From Wocania arenilitoris (GTDB lineage Bacteria > Bacteroidota > Bacteroidia > Flavobacteriales > Flavobacteriaceae): a DNA stretch of 57,943 bases. The notes beneath the pieces were generated by a model. It saw only the letters and a list, made by a program, of their open reading frames with translations, had not been told where the DNA came from and made no database searches. The stretch covers positions 25,001 through 82,943 of the forward strand of contig NZ_JAKKDU010000017.1 of NCBI RefSeq assembly GCF_021728535.1, written 5' to 3'. Both the position numbers and the translations under genes were made by a program. Of the stretch, positions 54,320-57,943 are shown piece after piece (position 1 is the first letter of the stretch; each line of letters starts with the position of its first letter).

Positions 54320-54610
54320 ATGAGTAGTATTGAAGATATTGTAGATTCTTTAGAAAACAAAATTAGCAAAGTATTACACAAGCTAGAGCTTTTAAAACAA
54401 GCTAATTATAAATTGAATGAAGAATTGCAAGTTTCCAAACTAGAGCTTCAAAGCCATAAGTTGCAAATAACAAATTGGGAAGAAAAATATGAGGCACTAA
54501 AAATAGCAAACTCAATACTTGGTAGTGACGATAATAAGAGAGAAACAAAGCTTAAAATAAACGCATTAATTAGAGATATAGATCATTGTATTGCTCAATT
54601 ATCAGATTAA
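54320..54610 (+). CDS. Short coiled-coil protein upstream of zapA
   Basis: 96 residues, almost all alpha-helical coiled coil with heptads (V-D-S-L-E-N-K-I-S-K-V-L-H-K-L-E-L-L) and a short C-terminal region (L-I-R-D-I-D-H-C-I-A-Q-L). Similar small proteins precede zapA in flavobacteria; from that place, a role with ZapA in division-ring assembly is inferred. It has its own promoter and lies 14 bases upstream of zapA. Confidence 0.65.
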   Translation: MSSIEDIVDSLENKISKVLHKLELLKQANYKLNEELQVSKLELQSHKLQITNWEEKYEALKIANSILGSDDNKRETKLKINALIRDIDHCIAQLSD

Positions 54611-54624
54611 TGTAACTAGATTAA

Positions 54625-54918
54625 ATGTCAGAAAAGCTTAAAATAAAGCTATCAATAGCTAATAGGGTATATCCTTTAACTATTGAAGCAAATCAAGAAG
54701 AAGGATTGCGTAAGGCAGCTAAGAAAATTGAGGCTATGATTAAGCAATTTGAACAAAGCTATTCTGTAAGAGATAAGCAAGATGTATTGGCTATGTGTGC
54801 TTTACAGTTTGCCTCTCAAGTAGAACAAAAATCTATTGACAAAGCAAATGTGAACGAACATGTAGAAGAAAAGCTAAACGCTTTAAATGAATTATTACAT
54901 TCGCATTTAGTCTCTTAA
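54625..54918 (+). CDS. zapA: Cell division protein ZapA
   Basis: 97 residues with the ZapA N-terminal domain (K-I-K-L-S-I-A-N-R-V-Y-P-L-T-I near residues 5-19, E-E-G-L-R-K-A-A-K-K-I, then D-V-L-A-M-C-A-L-Q-F-A) and a C-terminal coiled coil. It cross-links FtsZ filaments. It is followed by a structured intergenic region that I interpret as 6S RNA, then rny. Confidence 0.85.
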   Translation: MSEKLKIKLSIANRVYPLTIEANQEEGLRKAAKKIEAMIKQFEQSYSVRDKQDVLAMCALQFASQVEQKSIDKANVNEHVEEKLNALNELLHSHLVS

Positions 54919-54944
54919 ACGTTCTTTAAAATAAACTAAAAAGT

Positions 54945-55117
54945 TACTGCCTACATTGGTTATTTTTTTTGATAAACTCAACGTTAATTCTTTAAAAAGG
55001 GTGAGTTTAAGTTGTAAAAGCATGCTGCCTTAGTCGCAGATTCTTGATCAGCTTGTTAGCCCTAAACTTGTTTTTAAGGAGTTTATACAAAACTTTATAC
55101 TGGTGTAGGCTTTTTTT
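54945..55117 (+). ncRNA. ssrS: Probable 6S RNA (6S-Flavo type)
   Basis: The 220-bp zapA-rny gap is unusually structured. GCCTACA (54949-54955) pairs perfectly with TGTAGGC (55104-55110), and ATAAACTC (54972-54979) with GAGTTTAT (55079-55086). This gives a long, rod-like closing stem with internal loops around a large central region, and a T-run (55111-55117) follows as terminator. A competing local pair, TAAACTCA (54973-54980) with TGAGTTTA (55002-55009), could form a second shape. The zapA neighbourhood and the rod shape match 6S RNA, which sequesters RNA polymerase. The ends are estimates; the Rfam 6S-Flavo model would decide it. Confidence 0.6.
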
Positions 55118-55138
55118 ATATACTAACCAACAAACAAA

Positions 55139-56716
55139 ATGGAAATTAATTCAATAATATTAACAGCAGGTGGCGTATTATTAGGTCTTATATTAGGATT
55201 TATTATCGCAAAAGTGCTTGAAAAAAATAAGGCTTCAAAATTAATTAGAGAAGCAAAAAGATCTGCATCTAACATATTAAAGGAAGCAAATTCTGAAGGA
55301 GAATCAATTAAAAAAGATAAAATTCTTCAAGCTAAAGAAAAGTTTATCGAGCTAAAAGCAGAGCACGAAAAAGTTATTTTATCTCGTGATAAGAAGATGG
55401 CTGAAGCCGAAAAGCGAATTCGAGATAAAGAGTCTCAAATATCTAACGAACTCTCAAAAGAAAAAAAGCTAAATGCAAGTCTTGAGTCTAAGCAAAAGGA
55501 TTATAATCACAGATTAGAAATTCTTAATAAAAAGCAAGACGAGTTAGAGAAACTTCATAAAAGTCAAGTACAGCAATTAGAAGTTATTTCTAGTTTATCA
55601 GCCGAAGAAGCCAAAGAACAATTGATTGAATCTTTAAAAGGAGAAGCTAAGAATGATGCTATGGCATATATTCAAGGAGCACTTGAAGAAGCTAAAATGA
55701 CTGCTGAACAAGATGCTAAAAAAATAATTATTAACACCATACAGCGTATAGGAACTGAAGAAGCCGTAGATAATTGTGTGTCTGTTTTTAATATTGAGTC
55801 AGACGATGTTAAAGGGCGAATAATTGGTCGTGAAGGTCGAAATATTCGTGCCATAGAAGCAGCTACAGGTGTTGAAATTATTGTTGATGATACACCAGAA
55901 GCTATTATCTTGTCATGTTTTGATTCTGTACGTAGAGAGATTGCACGTTTGTCTCTTCATAAATTGGTAACCGATGGAAGAATTCATCCAGCTAGAATTG
56001 AAGAGATTGTTAAGAAAACACAGAAACAGATCGAGCAAGAAATTATAGAAGTTGGTAAACGTACTGTTATCGATTTAGGAATCCACAATCTACACCCAGA
56101 ACTTATAAAGACGGTTGGCAGAATGAAATACCGCTCATCATACGGTCAAAACCTATTGCAACACTCAAGAGAAGTTGCAAAACTTTGTGGTGTAATGGCA
56201 GCAGAATTAGGCTTAAACCCCAAATTGGCAAAACGTGCTGGATTACTGCACGATATTGGTAAAGTGCCAGATGCTGAAGCTGATATGGAAACTCCGCACG
56301 CTATATTAGGTATGCAATGGGCAGAAAAATATAATGAAAAGGATGATGTTTGCAATGCTATTGGAGCGCATCATGATGAGATTGAAATGAAATCGCTATT
56401 AGCACCAATTATTCAAGTATGTGATGCTATTTCAGGAGCGCGCCCTGGAGCAAGAAGGCAAGTGCTAGATAGTTACATTCAGCGTTTAAAAGATTTAGAA
56501 GATATTGCTTTTGGATTTAATGGTGTTAAAAAAGCTTATGCTATTCAAGCGGGTAGAGAGTTGCGTGTTATTGTTGAAAGTGAAAAAGTAAATGACGACG
56601 TAGCTGCAGACTTATCGTTCAATATTTCACAAAAAATCCAAACTGACATGACGTATCCTGGACAAGTTAAAGTTACCGTAATTCGAGAAACTAGAGCCGT
56701 TAATATTGCTAAGTAA
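55139..56716 (+). CDS. rny: Ribonuclease Y
   Basis: 525 residues. One N-terminal membrane helix (about 6-25, [16 protein letters not shown]) is followed by a long coiled coil (28-170). The KH domain has [15 protein letters not shown], and the HD domain has L-L-H-D-I-G-K and H-H-D-E-I. It is the membrane-bound endoribonuclease that initiates mRNA decay. The order zapA, RNA, rny is conserved in the class as I recall. Confidence 0.95.
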   Translation: MEINSIILTAGGVLLGLILGFIIAKVLEKNKASKLIREAKRSASNILKEANSEGESIKKDKILQAKEKFIELKAEHEKVILSRDKKMAEAEKRIRDKESQISNELSKEKKLNASLESKQKDYNHRLEILNKKQDELEKLHKSQVQQLEVISSLSAEEAKEQLIESLKGEAKNDAMAYIQGALEEAKMTAEQDAKKIIINTIQRIGTEEAVDNCVSVFNIESDDVKGRIIGREGRNIRAIEAATGVEIIVDDTPEAIILSCFDSVRREIARLSLHKLVTDGRIHPARIEEIVKKTQKQIEQEIIEVGKRTVIDLGIHNLHPELIKTVGRMKYRSSYGQNLLQHSREVAKLCGVMAAELGLNPKLAKRAGLLHDIGKVPDAEADMETPHAILGMQWAEKYNEKDDVCNAIGAHHDEIEMKSLLAPIIQVCDAISGARPGARRQVLDSYIQRLKDLEDIAFGFNGVKKAYAIQAGRELRVIVESEKVNDDVAADLSFNISQKIQTDMTYPGQVKVTVIRETRAVNIAK

Positions 56717-56724
56717 GCTTTGTC

Positions 56725-56744
56725 ATTCCTGCGAAGGCAGGAAT
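56725..56744 (+). repeat. Short palindromic repeat (ATTCCTGC..GCAGGAAT)
   Basis: ATTCCTGC and GCAGGAAT form an 8-bp perfect hairpin with loop GAAG. The surrounding GTCATTCCTGCGAAGGCAGG motif recurs in intergenic regions of many flavobacterial genomes and looks like a REP-type element. Only one copy is seen in this window. Confidence 0.6.
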
Positions 56745-56763
56745 CTTATAGATAGAATTATAT

Positions 56764-56790
56764 AAAAATCCAGCGTAAGTTGGATTTTTT
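56764..56790 (+). terminator. Terminator of rny
   Basis: AAAAATCCA (56764-56772) pairs with TGGATTTTT (56781-56789) around an 8-nt loop, with the T-run at the end. Confidence 0.8.
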
Positions 56791-56879
56791 AATTTATAAA
56801 CATTCCATAGAAGTGTATTAACGAAAAACGATTAACGATTTTTGATTGCTGAACTTACTGCCAGCAGAAGACTGTTTAC

Positions 56880-57776
56880 TTATTTTCTAGGGTGATATTT
56901 TTCTACCACGTCGGCTAAATGCCCTTTATCAAGATGTACATAAATCTCAGTTGTTGTAATACTTTCGTGCCCTAACATGAGTTGAATTGAACGTAGATCA
57001 GCATTATTTTGCAATAAATGAGTGGCAAAAGAGTGTCTGAATGTGTGTGGAGAAATATTCTTTTTCAATCCAACTTTTTCTGCTAATTGTTTTATAATTG
57101 TAAAAATCATAGCTCTGGTTAATTGTTTTCCACGTCTGTTTAAAAACAAAGTATCTTCAAAACCAGCTTGAATGTTGATGTGATTTCGAACTTCTTTCCT
57201 ATAAATATTAATATATTTTTGTGTTACAGCCACTATTGGTACAAAGCGTTGTTTGTCACCTTTTCCAGTAACTTTTATAAAGCCTTCATCAAAAAACAAA
57301 TCAGATAATTTTAGATTTACCAACTCACTAACACGTAATCCGCAGCCGTATAAAGTTTCTAAAATAGCTCGATTGCGTTCTCCTTGAGGTGTACTTAAAT
57401 CGATGGCATTTATAAGTTTGTCTATCTCATCTTCAGATAAAGTATCGGGTAATTTTCTACCAATTTTTGGAGATTCAATCAATTCAAGAGGATTTTTTTT
57501 TCTATAATCTTCAAAAACTAAGTAGTTAAAAAAACTTCGTAAACCAGAAATCATACGTGATTGGGATCTAGCATTAACATGTTTAGCAGTTTCGTAAATA
57601 AATTGCTGAACAACTTCAGAAGTAACAGAAATAGGGGATGAGTTTATATTGTTTTCTTCTAAAAAAGCAATTAATTTCTGAATATCAGTCGAATAGCTAT
57701 CTATAGAATTTTGAGACAATCCGCGTTCTATTTTTAAATATAATTGATAATCTTTAAGTGCGTGTTGCCATTTCAT
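56880..57776 (-). CDS. xerD: Tyrosine recombinase XerD
   Basis: 298 residues. An N-terminal SAM-like core-binding domain (4-95) is followed by the catalytic domain (about 108-295). All catalytic residues are present: Arg148 (C-G-L-R-V-S-E-L), Lys172 (G-K-G-D-K), His244 and Arg247 (P-H-T-F-R-H-S-F), His270 (L-G-H) and Tyr279 (E-I-Y-V-H-L). XerD with XerC resolves chromosome dimers at dif. Length and motifs fit XerD better than phage integrases. It is at the edge of an IS1182-type element (57798 on). Confidence 0.92.
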   Translation of the reverse strand: MKWQHALKDYQLYLKIERGLSQNSIDSYSTDIQKLIAFLEENNINSSPISVTSEVVQQFIYETAKHVNARSQSRMISGLRSFFNYLVFEDYRKKNPLELIESPKIGRKLPDTLSEDEIDKLINAIDLSTPQGERNRAILETLYGCGLRVSELVNLKLSDLFFDEGFIKVTGKGDKQRFVPIVAVTQKYINIYRKEVRNHINIQAGFEDTLFLNRRGKQLTRAMIFTIIKQLAEKVGLKKNISPHTFRHSFATHLLQNNADLRSIQLMLGHESITTTEIYVHLDKGHLADVVEKYHPRK

Positions 57777-57794
57777 TGAAGCAAAAATAATAAA

Positions 57795-57830
57795 AAAAAG
57801 AGGCTGTCTGAAAAGGCAGTCTTTTTTTTT
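57795..57830 (+). mobile_element. Left end of an IS1182-type element (inverted-repeat hairpin)
   Basis: The GAGGCTGTCTG motif directly precedes a transposase gene and can pair with GGCAGTCTTT a few bases on. It is therefore probably the terminal inverted repeat of the IS and could also stop transcription from outside. The same core occurs in the hairpin at 27104. Confidence 0.5.
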
Positions 57831-57862
57831 GCAAATTTTCTAGTAAATTCTTAACTTTAAGG

Positions 57863-57943
57863 ATGAGCAGAAAAGTCATTTTTAAGACCTACAACCAAGA
57901 TCAGTTAAGTCTTTTACCACCCAGTTATGATGATTTAGTTCCA
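57863..57943 (+). CDS. IS1182-family transposase, N-terminus (runs off the window)
   Basis: The last 27 codons from ATG at 57863 read M-S-R-K-V-I-F-K-T-Y-N-Q-D-Q, then L-L-P-P-S-Y-D-D-L-V-P. This is the standard start of Bacteroidota IS1182 (DDE) transposases, which continue for ~450-500 residues. Whether the copy is intact cannot be judged. It would have inserted next to xerD. Confidence 0.75.
   Translation, partial: MSRKVIFKTYNQDQLSLLPPSYDDLVP

Noticed and set aside
56880-57776. XerD-like gene as a phage or ICE integrase
   Set aside because: Length, motifs and lack of adjacent phage or tRNA attachment site fit the chromosomal XerD; no mobile-island genes are linked.

Overview
The window is a 58-kb piece of an AT-rich chromosome from a member of the Flavobacteriaceae (Bacteroidota), probably marine. 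The evidence is consistent. Several secreted proteins end in type IX (Por) sorting domains. There are FAS1, DUF3276, DUF2911, DUF1573 and long-form NusB proteins typical of Flavobacteriia. Promoter boxes follow the Bacteroidota TTG / TAnnTTTG pattern rather than TATAAT, ribosome-binding sites are weak, and the 23S-5S spacing fits the class. I cannot name the genus.

Layout. 1-373 is the end of an rRNA operon (23S 3' end, 5S, terminator), followed by a decayed ISL3-type transposase. 988-4895 is a run of small housekeeping or metabolic genes (bacillithiol-transferase-like protein, GNAT acetyltransferase, redoxin, CsaA, bile-acid-type transporter, acyltransferase). 4890-5490 is a scar in which an IS630 remnant abuts the last 58 codons of an M14 carboxypeptidase. 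5717-18500 is rich in exported proteins (T9SS cargo, a sulfatase lipoprotein, a calcium-binding-repeat lipoprotein), with a cysteine desulfurase and an Smr protein between them. 18841-26860 holds a broken CPBP protease, an ECF sigma / anti-sigma / exported-effector operon, MeaB, PAP2 and a MATE exporter. 27203-35282 is an esterase, a nitronate-monooxygenase-like enzyme, a subtilase, mnmA and a five-domain FAS1 lipoprotein. 35540-41868 has a YwqK-like protein, a MITE-like element, yidC-pyrG and a second sulfatase. 42023-43987 carries two adjacent genes cut by single in-frame stop codons. 44075-48548 is core (yajC, DUF1573, nusB, an ABC exporter, DUF3276). 48624-49913 is another scar (IS3 remnant and a dead aspartic protease). 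49933-57776 is a TonB-dependent receptor, an M23 peptidase, the coiled-coil protein/zapA/6S-like RNA/rny cluster and xerD. An IS1182-type element enters at the right edge.

How it fits together. Sulfatases, a sialate O-acetylesterase, a TonB-dependent receptor and T9SS cargo suggest life on sulfated or acylated polysaccharides, but no SusC/SusD locus is visible. Core genes are intact and compact. The accessory gaps contain partial insertion sequences and nonsense-interrupted genes. The least explained features are the cluster of genes interrupted by stop codons in otherwise perfectly open frames, the exported Pro-Glu / Trp-Lys-Glu repeat protein of the sigma operon, the interrupted PD-(D/E)XK nuclease with possible cassette-like borders, the 161-bp MITE-like element, and a 6S-like RNA between zapA and rny.
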